Assembly: GCA_028023455.1 (NCBI GenBank)
Contig: JAQFVV010007247.1
Location: 58,929 to 122,928, forward strand
Direction of reading: 5' to 3'
Origin: Epiperipatus broadwayi
Taxonomy: Eukaryota > Onychophora > Udeonychophora > Euonychophora > Peripatidae
Length of the DNA: 64,000 bases
A program made the translations under genes and the position numbers. Positions 39,700 through 50,829 of this stretch are shown piece by piece. Numbering within the stretch: the first letter of the stretch is position 1; every line of letters begins with the position of its first letter. The notes below the pieces were generated by a model, which was given only the letters and a program-made list of their open reading frames with translations, was not told the DNA's origin and ran no database searches.

Positions 39700-40090
39700 A
39701 GATATAAATACTAGGCAGAAAGACAATGTCTGAATTTTAAATCATTCAACCAAATATGGAGAGAAGTATATTAGAGTACTAAAAAGGGATTGTGAGAGAA
39801 CAAGTAGATATCATTGACACCAATGGAAAAATTAGGAGACAGAAATGGATCTAGACAGGACATAATACTAGAAGTAATGCCAATGGATATATAATTAACA
39901 ATTTACACTGGATGTCAAGAGACTGTAAAAAAATCAAAAGAAGACCATATGTCAGGTGGATTGATAAAATAAAGAAATTTGTATGTGATGTGGAGAAAAG
40001 AGGCTATGAATCCAAGAAACTGATTTAAACTATGAGAGATCTTCATTTTGCAGTGGAACAATAATGGATTAAAATAATGATGTTAATAAT
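39700..40090 (+). pseudogene. 3' end of an RTE-like LINE
   Basis: On the + strand: GKIRRQKWI (39826 on), TGHNTRSNANGYI, HWMSRDCKKIKRRPYVRWID (39907-39966) and FVCDVEKRGYESKKL, ending just before GTTAATAATAAATGC. This is the C-terminal domain of RTE-like LINEs (the W-x-G-H ... D-C-K-R-x-x-G-R-P-x-x-R-W-x-D block). It matches the corresponding part of the - strand LINE at 15340-15140. Only this tail is present, as expected of a 5'-truncated insertion. Confidence 0.75.
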
Positions 40091-40970
40091 AAATGCATTA
40101 ACAACTCTTTAATTTTATAAGATAGAATTGTATTTTGGAAATCCTCGTATGCTTTTGGAGCAAAGTTTTATATTGCATATTTTATAGTTTTTTACATTTA
40201 TTTATATTGCAGCACCTATGAATGATGTATGGTTTTTTCTTTAATTTTACCACCCTGCAAGTAATATGCATTAGCCTCCACATGAAAACTAGACATAGTT
40301 GATGAACTCTTAGTTAAAGACAAATAATGAAATTTTACTGAATATTAGGTTGATCTTTTGTTAGTTATTTTCAAAAAAAAAAAAAGAAAAGAAAAGATAA
40401 TTGTAGAACGATGGATTATAATTTGTTCTGAAAATTTAAAAATATTTGCTGCATTATGCTTCAAAAGTAACAATTTTTTTTTTTTAGATTTTAACTTGAT
40501 CAACAGATATACCTTTTATCTATTTATTGAATTAAAAGACAAACATTATTACAAGAAAAAATTAGTAAAGAAGTATGATTTTTTTTTCTTTATTAATGTA
40601 TGTCTTATTTAATTAAAATAATAAAAAAATTTACATTTAATTGTTTAAATGGTTAATTAAATACTAAAACTATTTGACTGATCTAATGCTATTACAGACA
40701 GTTATTATAAACGCAATTATTGGAAATATTTTTTAATTGACTGGTAATATAACGGAATTAGATTTAAAAAAAAACATTTTCAAATCTTGTAAAACAAAAT
40801 GGAAGTACACATAGTCTGTAGAATTTTTTAACAAATAGTTTTATTTTGTGCTAACAAGAAATAACCCAAAGTTGAACTCACTTTTATACTCCAATGAGTA
40901 AAAATGCTACACCTATTGGAATATAAATGAAATCAATGTTCTGATATATAAATTGTTAATAATTGATGCC
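40091..40970. other. AT-rich stretch without recognised genes
   Basis: Nothing supported; the lysine- and phenylalanine-rich frame at 40358-40612 is low-complexity. Confidence 0.5.
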
Positions 40971-40974
40971 TAGA

Positions 40975-41350
40975 GGCATTTAGGTTGTTTCTCGGAAGCT
41001 GTCTGGTTTTAACAGCAATGGGACAGGGAGGTGGAAGACACCGGTTGAAGCCATGTGCGTTGCGGCTCAGATCAAGTTTTTTTAAACTCCCTTCAGTCCT
41101 GTCTTGTTTCGGTCTTTCACTTTTGGGAGCTCCTGTTTGCTTACCTGGGGTAGATAAAATGCTAACAAGAGTCAGGGGTAGTGGGCATTACTCATGGAAT
41201 GGGCAGGTGCTCCTTAGTGGTGCTTTCCCTTGTCCTGTTTTTGCTTTTTTGCTTTCCTCATCGTCTCGCGCCACCGGCTTTCGAGTGCAAAAGAATATCA
41301 ATATTTAAAAATTTTTAACATGGATGAACCCGCAAAATATGTCTTTTATA
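40975..41350 (+). repeat. GC-rich island with a 107-codon frame, joined to a PLE-type end
   Basis: The stretch 40975-41290 has far more G and C than anything nearby, with an open frame 40985-41308 (LKPCALRLRSSFFKLPSVLS ... LTRVRGSGHYSWNG). From 41296 the sequence is AATATCAATATTTAAAA...AACCCGCAAAATATGT, the outer arm of the palindrome at 3309-3477. So a foreign-looking segment is attached to a PLE-associated terminus; it may be a 5' region of a PLE or a captured sequence. I cannot name the protein and the frame may be chance. Confidence 0.45.
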
Positions 41351-42745
41351 TATATATAAAAGAATTCTATTAGAAATAATTTGTTTAAATTCAGTGCTTA
41401 ATGAGAAAGAATAACATACACTACAAATCTTCTAGTCAAACTACTGCAAAGATCAGTACACATCTGATTCTTCACAGCATTTATCAAAATTATCATGAAC
41501 TTCATAAATAGATCATGTATGTCTTCAAAAATAACATTTTTATCACATGAACATTGTAACATAAAAATGATAATATGAGATTATTAGTGTTAGACAGTTG
41601 ACAACTGAGATATATTATATGGATTGTAGAAATCATTACTTATATATTTTCAAACCATTGGAAACAATTATACCTGAAAAATATCAATGTAAGATTAACA
41701 AATCAGATTTTATTCTCCAAAATGTAAAACATAACAGAATTATCATATTTTAAGCATTTATATTATGCTATCATCTTGCTTCACTTATTACTCGGCAAGA
41801 GTATAATAGCAGCTGTGAACTAATTAAATATATTGGAAAACTATGTTTAAATCATAATATCAATACCAATTCTTAGAAAACTTATAGTGAATATTTTATG
41901 CATTGGCATCAAAGGATTTGTCTAATCCTGTTAATTAGAACAATTATTTTATATTTATTTTATAAAATTAGGACCCAATTATATATCTTGTCCAACACAT
42001 TCAATTTTTAAAATAGGCCATAAGAAGCTCAATTTTAAAATAATTCTTTAATTGATACACTCTATAGAATCAAATGTCAATATATAAAACATGAGAATAA
42101 TGTTTTTCACATTACATGATTTTTCAAAACATTTATCTTAATTATTATTATTGCTTATATAAATTATTTTTGAACTTGTAAATTATCAATATTCTTCAAT
42201 GGCATCTCTAGAAAATGTCAGACAGATTTTTTTGTACAGGAAGAATTAATTTAATATTACTTGAGACTGTTGAAATATTATATAATTTTATTTCATGTAA
42301 AATACAATTCTTATAACAAACAATGTCATTAAATAATATTATAAAAGTATTTTAGAGTATTGTTATGTTTTACAACTACTATATTGAAATATTTGTTATT
42401 TTCTTATGATTATATAGATATTTTGTAAACTTCCATCTTTTTTATTGGTGAATAATGTTTATCATTTTATTTAGTAAAGATTTTCATTTTAGAAAAACAA
42501 ATATCTACTTGTTACTGCAGTTTTAAATTGTGATCATTTACTATATTTTACTATTTATCTTGAAATTGATGTTGTTTTGTTTTGTTTTTTTTGCAATATT
42601 ATTATAATTGTACTTATTAATATTTATAGTGTAATTTTTATAATGTAAATATTTTTTCATTTAAAAATATACTATTATGGTTGTGATAAAAAGAGAAATA
42701 ATAAAACCACCTGATTAAAATTTGGAATGATTTGATGAATTATTA
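41351..42745. other. AT-rich stretch without recognised genes
   Basis: Nothing supported. Confidence 0.5.
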
Positions 42746-42855
42746 TTACAAAAAAAAAAAATCAAGTCAGATGTCATATGACCTAATTTGGCAGGCTTGT
42801 ATTACGAATGTTATATATAGAACTCACAAATAAGTTCTTAAACAAGCTTTGCAAA

Positions 42856-42914
42856 ATATCCCCAACCCCAGACCAGTTTCTGTTACTGGTGTCCTCAGTG
42901 AGGTGCTAGGCTAT
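42856..42914 (-). ncRNA. Hammerhead motif, family 2, inverted copy
   Basis: On the - strand core CTGAGGA, degenerate stem II CAC/ACA around CAGTA, GAAAC, stem III ACTGGT (self-complementary with G-U), cleavage base C, inner stem I CCTCA/TGGGG. Confidence 0.6.
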
Positions 42915-43268
42915 TCAAACATTAGATTAAAAATACCAGGACAAACCTAGCACTTTATCTAATGGATAACTAGAATAAATTAAATAACATCTAATGGATA
43001 ACTATTAAGTAGAAAATCTGACATGTGACATCTTACTTGATTTTTTTTTGTAATTTTATTTTTTGCTATTAAGGCTTTGGCAATTTTATATTACTAAAGC
43101 TATTAATATTTGGGGTATCTGAACTTAGTTCAGTCCCATGTGGCTATTTAAGTCAGATAGCTGGATTGGAAGACATATGGATGTCTGAAAATTTTAGATT
43201 TTCTACTTAATAGTTATCCATTAGATAAAGTGCAGGGCTTGCTTTGATATTTTTAATCTAATGCTTGA

Positions 43269-43327
43269 ATATCCTAGCACCTCACTGAGGATGCCAGTAG
43301 AAGAAATCAGTCTAAGGTTGGGGATAT
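43269..43327 (+). ncRNA. Hammerhead motif, family 2
   Basis: Outer stem I ATATCCT/GGGATAT, core CTGAGGA (position 7 is free to vary in hammerheads), stem II TGC/GAA with loop CAGTA, then GAAA, stem III ATCAGT and C. Confidence 0.6.
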
Positions 43328-43642
43328 TCTGCAAAGCTTATTTAAGAGCTTATTTGCGAGCTCTATATATAACATTTGTAATACAAACTTGTTAAATTAG
43401 GTCATGTGATATCTGACTTAATTTTTTTGTTATTTTATTTTTTGCTATTAAGGCTTTGGTGATTTTATATTGTTAAAGCTATTAATATATGGTGTATCTG
43501 AACTTAGTTCAGTTCCATATGGCTATTTAAGTCAGATAGCTGGATTGGAAGACATATGGATGTCTGAAAATTTTAGATTTTCTACTTAATAGTTATCCAT
43601 TAGATAAAGTGCTGGGTTTGTCCTGGTATTCTTAATGCTTGA

Positions 43643-43701
43643 ATATTCTAGCACCTCACTGAGGAAGCCAGCAGCAGAAACCGGTCTGGAATTGGTGATA
43701 T
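43643..43701 (+). ncRNA. Hammerhead motif, family 2
   Basis: Core CTGAGGA (43660 region), stem II AGC/GCA with loop CAGCA, GAAA, perfectly palindromic stem III ACCGGT and predicted cut between 43686 and 43687. Inner stem I is weaker here (CCTCA/TGGAA). Confidence 0.65.
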
Positions 43702-43742
43702 TTTGCAAAACTTATTTAAGAGCTTATTTGCGAGCTATATAT

Positions 43743-43990
43743 ATAATTCAAAACAAAGCAAAACTCTCCATACAGTAGTGCCATCTTTTGCCAACAGGAG
43801 CAATCAATGGATGCCAGAAGGCTTATGAGTAAAATCCCTATCTAGTGCCTACTCATTCAATATCCCAGACTAGTTTCTGGCTTGTGGCCTTCATCAATGA
43901 GGAGCCTTGGATCTGAGAACACTGCACCTAGATCTTGTTTTGAATTGTTTAATAACAATTATGTGCTAGTATGAGATAGTGATCATGTGA
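43743..43990 (-). mobile_element. Hammerhead family 1 element
   Basis: The - strand copy of the family 1 element: 5' CACATGATCACTATCTC (43989 region down), hammerhead at 43922-43855, 3' end GAGAGTTTTGCTTTGTTTTG. A possible target duplication TATATATAAT flanks it. It lies directly against the family 2 array and inverted to the copy at 45104. Confidence 0.7.
43855..43922 (-). ncRNA. Hammerhead motif, family 1, core mutated
   Basis: As the other family 1 motifs but the core reads TTGATGA (first C lost) and the distal stem I is ATCCAA/TTGAAT. GAAAC and palindromic ACTAGT are retained. Confidence 0.6.
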
Positions 43991-43994
43991 TGTT

Positions 43995-45090
43995 TAGTGG
44001 TTTAACTCTATATATAATAATGGATGAGTTATATATGGGCAGTTATCTAAACAAAATCTTAGAGAAATGAAAAAAATGACCCTCGTAGCTTATCTTTTTT
44101 TTCTTTACATTTTATAAATACTTTTTTCCCCCAAATCAATAGCTTATATATAAGTAATGCCTCCCTTGATTTCTTTAATATCAAATTATTCGGGGCTATT
44201 TATTTAAAGTAATGGCACAAACTTAATTCTACTGTAATATTATATTAATTAAATAATTGCTTATATTCAGAAGATCAGGTGATATTCAAGCAACTTAAAA
44301 ACTGAGTATCTAATTATTCTATCTAGCTAGATTGAATCATTTTTTATTTATTTATGTTATTCAAGTAAGAATTGATTTTGGAAACTTTTGTTCGGAGTCT
44401 TTTACTATTTTTTTTATTTATTTATCACAATGTTTGATAAAAATCGTATATTCTAGTTAGAAAATACAACAGCTAAGCTAAATTTGAATTGTTTAACTAA
44501 CTTGATTACTTATATATTCTCATCTTAAATTAGTACAATTAAGCATAGTGTTATCAACAGTGAGGCCCTTGCTAATCAGTATTAATACTTAAAGTAAATC
44601 TTAAAAAGTATTCACTTTAAAATTAATTTGTTGTTATTATAGAGTGAATTGAATTTAAAAAATCAACGACGATAGTACTTTGTTTTAGGCAGGTCAGACG
44701 AACTCTGTCAACAGCTGAACTTTATTTCAAATTATGGAAAGCAGACAATCTTAAATTCTGTTATATAATATTCGAAAATATCCTGAATACTAATACTAAT
44801 TAAATGTAATATATCATATATAATAATAATATATAACTACCAAGCTCATTCATCAAACTTTTATTAGTATAGCTATAATTTGTTTAATTGTATATTTAAT
44901 TTATTTCATATACACACACATTAAACCTGAAATTTATATTATATAAAAACAGATTACATTGTCGTTTAATTTATTTTTTTAACGTTTGTTTATCTGTCAT
45001 TTAATTTTTTACCAAATTTATTTTAAATTTAGTGCAATTTATATTTATTGCTTTTCTGCTTTGGATATAATATAAATTTAAACACGTGAA
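43995..45090. other. AT-rich stretch without recognised genes
   Basis: Nothing supported. Confidence 0.5.
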
Positions 45091-45103
45091 TATCACATTG
45101 AAT

Positions 45104-45309
45104 CACATGGTCACTATCTCATACTAGCACATAATTGCTCTCAGATCCAAGGCTCCTCACTGATGAAGGCCGCAAGCCAGAAACTAGTCTGGGGATATTG
45201 GATGAGTAGGCACTAGATAGGGATTTTATGCCAAGCCTTCTGGCATCCATTGATTGCTCTTGTTGGCACAAGATGGCACTACTGTATGGAGAGTTTTGCT
45301 TTGTTTTGA
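45104..45309 (+). mobile_element. Short hammerhead family 1 element, 206 bp
   Basis: Flanked by a perfect 12-bp target duplication ATCACATTGAAT (45092-45103 and 45310-45321). Starts CACATGGTCACTATCTC, carries the hammerhead at 45145-45203 and ends GAGTTTTGCTTTGTTTTGA. The smallest complete copy; the ribozyme fills more than a quarter of it. Confidence 0.85.
45145..45203 (+). ncRNA. Hammerhead ribozyme motif, family 1
   Basis: Outer stem I ATCCAA/TTGGAT and inner CCTCA/TGGGG pair; core CTGATGA is intact; stem II AGGC/GCCA (A-A at the first pair, then three G-C) with loop CGCAA; GAAA; palindromic stem III ACTAGT; predicted cut between 45189 and 45190. Confidence 0.75.
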
Positions 45310-45439
45310 ATCACATTGAATGCTTAGATTGAAATATTTTTAGAAAAATAAAATTTCATAAGATGAAGCTATTATTAATTATAAAATATATTTTACTCTT
45401 AAGAAAGTGGATAGAAAGTAAATGAATTGTTTTATAGAG

Positions 45440-45490
45440 AGATATACTCTGCTACCTGATGGATTGTTATTAGGGTTCAAATCCAGAATT
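45440..45490 (+). repeat. Isolated pol III B-box-like motif
   Basis: AGGGTTCAAATCCAG (45472 on) matches a B box, with no convincing A box. Possibly a SINE relic. Confidence 0.25.
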
Positions 45491-45729
45491 GAGCTGAAAG
45501 TTTTTTAGATAGCTAAAAATACCATCAAGTAATTTCAATATGTTTTTTCCAGATAAAAAGCTTATTGTTTAACTCATCTAGACAAATAATTATCTTGTAC
45601 TTAGAAACACCCTATGGAAGTCTGATTACATTTTTTGTTTTTTGTTTTGAAACAAACAATTGATATTAGTACGAAATGTGAATTTCTTCCCATTTTACCT
45701 GACACAAATGAGTCAAAAAGTGAATCTAA

Positions 45730-45835
45730 ATTGGTGGTCGAGAGGTCAGCGACGGCTGCTTTACAGTAGTTATCCCGGGTTAGCAGCTTTGCTTCCCGGC
45801 TAATGCTATGACACATGAGAAAAAAAAAATGAAAT
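45730..45835 (+). mobile_element. tRNA-derived SINE
   Basis: TTGGTGGTCGAGAGGTCAGC (A-box region), the GCTTCCCGGC B-box region slightly changed, then AATGCTATGACACATGAG and an A-run. Same family as 35960, 51345, 52840, 56040 and 56450. Confidence 0.7.
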
Positions 45836-45839
45836 AGAT

Positions 45840-48800
45840 AGTTCACAAAATTTTATTACTTTATGTGAATTAAAATTGTCTACAACATATTACAAGATCT
45901 ATACAGAAAAAGTAAGTATTCTAAAATAGAATATATAGTTTTAAAAAGCAAACTTTTATTAAAATATTTTCAGACTAATAGAAGACTGAAAAAAAATCTC
46001 AGCATAGGGAAAAAATCTCTTTGAAAAGATAAATATATATGTTGTGTTTTTTTATTACTAATTCAATTACTATTTTATTTTATAAATTAAATGACTACAA
46101 CAAAAGGAGTTGTAATGCTGCTGTAATGTTAGATATTCAAGCCTAATTAAACCTTGTCAATTTTCACAACTTGAAAAACAAAAAAATGACAAGATAATAT
46201 TTATTATTATCTTCTGAAATCTTTACTTTTGAAATTCAAAACTTATTTTAACAGGTTTGATAAGTGATTTTTGATATTAAGCAAAGAATAGAAGGAAACC
46301 TTATGCAATGGAAAATATTTTTTTCAAAAAAGTTCAAATTGCGTTGTGAGCAAAACAAAAACTATAATAAATTTAATGACTACAAAAATACTACTTGTAA
46401 TAATGATATAATTTTAAAAGTCACTTTTAAATGTAAATCAAATTAAAACAAGCATGGATACGTTTGTTTTTTCATTAGTTTATATATAAAATTAATTAAA
46501 AGAAAACTAAAACACTTTTTTACAAACGTTGTCACAATTTTGCTACAATAATAATGTATAGAGGGTAGACAAAAAATTCATACTACAGTAATAATGATAA
46601 ATCGTCTTACACAGGAGTGCTATATTTTTTGAAACATAATTTACCCATATTGCTCTTTGTTTTTTGTTTGTTATAGTTTAAATAATACTATTGTAACTAT
46701 CATTCACTGTGTTCTGGTAGGAATTATTTTAGTTTAACATTGTTATTGATCCTTTAATAAATAATAAGTAAATAATTATTTCTAAAAATAAAAAGACAAC
46801 AGACTCTATTCAAATTTAGAGAATTTTTGTATAATAGTAATTGGAAGTATTACTTGACTGATTGATTTTAAAAAAGAAACATGAAGATAACATTGTTTAG
46901 ATAAAATCACTCTAAGACAGAATATCAATGAATTTTCAACTTATATTTAATTAGATAGTAATAATCACTAACTCTAAAAACCACAGTATAAAAAGTAAAT
47001 AAAATGCTAAATGGTAATAATAAACTACGTTTTTTATCTAGAATCAGACTGATACAACTACATAAATCAGTTTTGCTTCAAAATTTTAAGGGAATTAAAA
47101 TTTTAAGCCATTTATTTAAATACAAAGGTAAGGGTAAAGATCAACTTATACTGATATATACTATCCAAAGATTTTATTAGATATTTACAAAGAATAAGTA
47201 AAATATTTATAATATTTTATGATTTAAATTTAAAAAATAAAAATATTTAATTATAACTTTATTGCAAGTAAATATTTGGTATATAAATATTATTAATAAA
47301 TTTTAAAACATTCAATATAGATTTTGGATTATTTTATTAATAGATCTTGCTTAATCTTTGCTCACTTTATTCCATTACAGATTTGGTTTACTTAACATGT
47401 ACAGCACTATTAATTTTAGCCAGCAAATTGACAGATTTGCTATTGTATAATTAATCCTATTATAGATTATAACTTCATACAATTCATAGGATTATAAAAG
47501 TAAACAGCTTATATGATCAAATTATTCTATTAAAGATTTTATTCATCATGTTAGTATTTAATATAATAAAAGATTAATTTAGCCTTTTCTCATTTTGTGA
47601 TATTACAGAATTAGCTTGCTCAAAGACTTGGGGCATTATCACAAGTAACTCACATGTTCTCATTTTTATACTGGTATAGATTTGACATTCAGAGTTAGGG
47701 CATATAAATAAAGTCTCTCTCTTTCCCTTGTTCATTTTTTTGAAATGACAGATTTGATGCCTCAGTTCATGGGGTGTAACAAAGCTCTCATTGCTTTCAT
47801 TTTTCTATCATTACAATATATACATATACCTTAAATATATCATATACATATACTAATATACTAAAAAATATATACTACATCTATATCATTAATATATCAT
47901 ACAAGTCAAATCAGTAAGTTCATAATATTTATAAAATATTTTATATTAGTTAAATTCATCATACATATAAAAACTGTAAAAGTATATAGTCAATCTATAA
48001 AACTTATAATCTTTTATTATTTATTTATTAATATTTTATTATTAATCTAAATATTATTGTATAAACTTTAAACTTAATAATTATTATCAATAAACTTATT
48101 AACTGTTATAAAATAATTTATATATATTATAATTCTTATCAAACTAATACCATTACCCACTTTATAATTCAGTTTTTCCAACTGTCCCTAATTTGAATTT
48201 AAATTTGCTTTTTTTAATATAGTATAGTGAATCCTTTTTTTACTTTTCTATAAACTGTTTTTATATCTTTTACAAATTTATTTGAAATTATTATTGCAAT
48301 CTTAATTAAATAAAAGTTTTAAATCCAAAATCTTTATTTAATATTGGTTTGATATTATTTATAAGAATAGATTATTTGATATTTCTTTTCCTCTTGTCAA
48401 TTGTAAATTGAATCATTTTAATATTATCCTTTTCAAATCCATGCTATATTTCCATTGAATGTAAATAAACCATTAATTTTCTTCATATTTATGTTATGTT
48501 AATCTTCCATAAATTGATTTTTTTTCTCCAACATAATTAGCTTTAATATTAAGTTGGTATTTTGGCATTTAATTTCATACACTATATTTATAATATTAGC
48601 TGGATATTCATTATATTTTTAATGTATTTGTTATCTAAAATGTTAATTGTTTTTTCTATTTTCTTTATTATTTTAATGTTCATTATATTATTAAACTTTT
48701 TATTGATTTTAACTATACTTTTAAAAAAAAATTAACTCCATCACTGTTATTATTATAAATAAATTTACTTGCTTTCAACTTTATAGTATTATTTAGTCAA

Positions 48801-49290
48801 TTTGTAAGAAAAAATAATGTTAAGTTGTTTGTTTATATGATGAATTATTTTTGTATTCATGTATTTATATGTAAATATTAACTAACTCAGACTATATATA
48901 ACTAAACAGGAAATAACTGAAGCTGCCACTGAATTATGTAATGAAAATAAACTCTTCAAAATATAGATATTACCTGTCGCTTAGTATATTTAAATGGTGT
49001 TTCTTATCATTTATTCTAAAATATATATAATCAATAGATCAAATTAATTTCATCATTTAAAAATTATGTGAGTAAACTAAGCATATATGAGAACGAATGC
49101 TAAAAGACAAGTAATATCATTTGTCTTTTAAAGAGTTATTTATATTATATAACTCATTGGAATTTCAGTTACTGCCTATTCAGTTTCCTGTATCTCTGAA
49201 GAAAATTGTTGATCGATCAAAACTGTCATGTTGATTAATTTTAATAAAATAAGTATTAATTATAAATTTATTTAAACACACATTGATTAC
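45840..49290. other. AT-rich region without recognised genes
   Basis: Nothing supported apart from the degenerate repeat at 47350-47830. Confidence 0.45.
47350..47830. repeat. Degenerate tandem repeat with acceptor-like units
   Basis: A loose unit of roughly 60-110 bases recurs: TTGCTCACTTTATTCCATTACAG (cf. 47357), TTTTCTCATTTTGTGATATTACAG (47586), GTTCTCATTTTTATACTGG (47655), TTGTTCATTTTTTTGAAATGACAG (47729), TTGCTTTCATTTTTCTATCA (47793). Several are followed by ATTTG. Confidence 0.4.
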
Positions 49291-49297
49291 ATAAGTA

Positions 49298-49558
49298 ATA
49301 TTTACTAAGGCTGTAACCTCAAAAATGTGTGCTAAAATGCAATAGTAGGGACCTCTACAGGTCTTAACTACAAACTTACATTTTGGAAGAAAAGAGGGGA
49401 TCTAACCGCTTCAGCTTCATCTATTTATATAGAAAGTAGATTGAAGTTAAGACGGGTTCCCCTCTTTTCTTCCAAAACATAAGTTTGCAGTTAAGACCTG
49501 TAGAGGTCCCTACTATCGCATTTTAGCACACATTCTTGAGGTTACAGCCTTAGTAAAT
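49298..49558. mobile_element. Complete fold-back MITE, about 260 bp
   Basis: Arms of about 100 bp: TACTAAGGCTGTAACCTC at the left and GAGGTTACAGCCTTAGTA at the right, continuing through AGTAGGGACCTCTACAGG and GAAGAAAAGAGGGG. Sequence AATATT borders both ends and may be a 6-bp target duplication. Non-coding centre of about 50 bp. Single arms at 1003 and 37117 and a variant at 22955 belong to the same family. Confidence 0.8.
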
Positions 49559-49559
49559 A

Positions 49560-50335
49560 TTAAAATAAATATTATAACAGTAATAAGAAAAGAGATTTGT
49601 TTATTTTTTTTTTATAATTTTATCAATTCATAAAGAAGGATAAGTTGATAATACTTTGAAAAGAACTTTAGATATACCAATGACACCAATATTCCAGATT
49701 AAAATAAGGAACAGAGGACACTTATTCCTAAAGTTAAAAAAATGAACAGATAAAATTATGAACAAATGTGAAGAACAAAAGATTATTGTAAAAAAGTCAG
49801 CTTCTGACTATTAAATTGATGATGATTAAAAGTCATTGACAGTTTTTCCATCTTACATCATTAATCAGCAACACAATACTGATGTATGTATTAAAATTTA
49901 ATGTTACTTTGTTGTCAATTTTAAGTACTGTTGAGTCAAAAATGACTTCCAGTGAGTCCATACACAAGGTTGTATACTCTTTGCTGTTCCCGTGCTTTAT
50001 TGCAGTTTAGCTGACTCTTAGTTTAATTATTTTTAAATTCTGATTTTGTTAAAATATTTTTTTTTTTAGATAATTTTTTCATAAAGGTTTTTTTATATAT
50101 ATATTATTTAAATAAACATTTATATTTGTTTATTATATGCTTATTGGACATTTTTATAATAGTCATTTTGTTTTCTTGGGGTGGTAGACTTTAGAACTTA
50201 ATGTCATGGATTCTGTTCTTGCATTTTTAGTGCTGGGACTCATTAATATACTATGCACTTTTTTTTTAGTTGCTTCCCTACTATAATGAACATTTTCTTA
50301 GCAATTAGTAAACGTTTCTTCTATTAGACTTTGTA
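49560..50335. other. AT-rich stretch without recognised genes
   Basis: Nothing supported. Confidence 0.5.
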
Positions 50336-50499
50336 ATAATTATTTTTAATATTTAAATCCAAGTATATTAAAATATACTGAACTTTAGATGTTATTAGAA
50401 TGAATTTGAATCCAGACTTTCAAGATCCCTTTAGAAATCCACTCCATCTTAAATAATCAATATACATGATCATCTACATATGAAAAAGATAAATGAGCT

Positions 50500-50541
50500 T
50501 CAATATATATATTTCATCCTGAATCAGCACTCATCAGTTGG
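50500..50541 (-). ncRNA. Hammerhead motif, family 3, left arm
   Basis: On the - strand CCAACTGATGAGTGCTG, then ATTCAGGATGAAATAT. Core and GAAA intact; stem II is weakened relative to the right-arm copy. Confidence 0.6.
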
Positions 50542-50595
50542 CCCAAATATTCATCTCCCACACATATATATAATCAGTGCTTAGTGTAGGAGATG

Positions 50596-50652
50596 ATGAT
50601 CTAGACTAACTGATGAGTGCTGAATCAGCATGAAATACATATATTGGAGATC
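50596..50652 (+). ncRNA. Hammerhead ribozyme motif, family 3
   Basis: Stem I in two parts, GATCT/AGATC and CTAA/TTGG with a 3-base bulge AGA; core CTGATGA (50610-50616); stem II GTGCTG/CAGCAT, six pairs, loop AAT; GAAA; short stem III ATA/TAT with loop CA; cleavage base A before TTGG. Confidence 0.8.
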
Positions 50653-50829
50653 ATTTATTTTTTCACATGTATGTGGTCATATGTATCGATTAATTAAGAT
50701 GGAGTAGAAAGCTGAAGGAGCTTGAAAGTCTGTGTTTAAATCTTCTTTATTACATCTAAGGTTCAGTATATTTCAATATACTTGTATTTAAATATTACAT
50801 ATTCAGCCGGAATTTTGCCCATCCCTCTT

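Larger units (their letters stand above)
42748..43745. mobile_element. Hammerhead family 2 array: one inverted and two direct copies
   Basis: Two direct copies of a unit of 374 bp (about 43041-43390 and 43415-43745) share CTGAACTTAGTTCAGT, GGCTATTTAAGTCAGATAGC, TTAGATTTTCTACTTAATAG and the hammerhead. A third copy lies inverted at 42748-43015. Each carries a ribozyme motif about 60 bases before GAGCTTATTTGCGAGCT. Tandem direct copies with a hammerhead in each are the layout of retrozymes and of PLE terminal repeats. No ORF. Confidence 0.75.
50340..50805. repeat. Fold-back element of hammerhead family 3
   Basis: Arms of about 230 bp: left begins ATTTAAATCCAAGTATATT, right ends with AATATACTTGTATTTAAAT. 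Inward they run through CTCCATCTTAAATAATC and ACATATGAAAAAGATAAATG. Each arm carries one hammerhead motif, pointing in opposite directions, around a centre near 50560. Confidence 0.75.
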
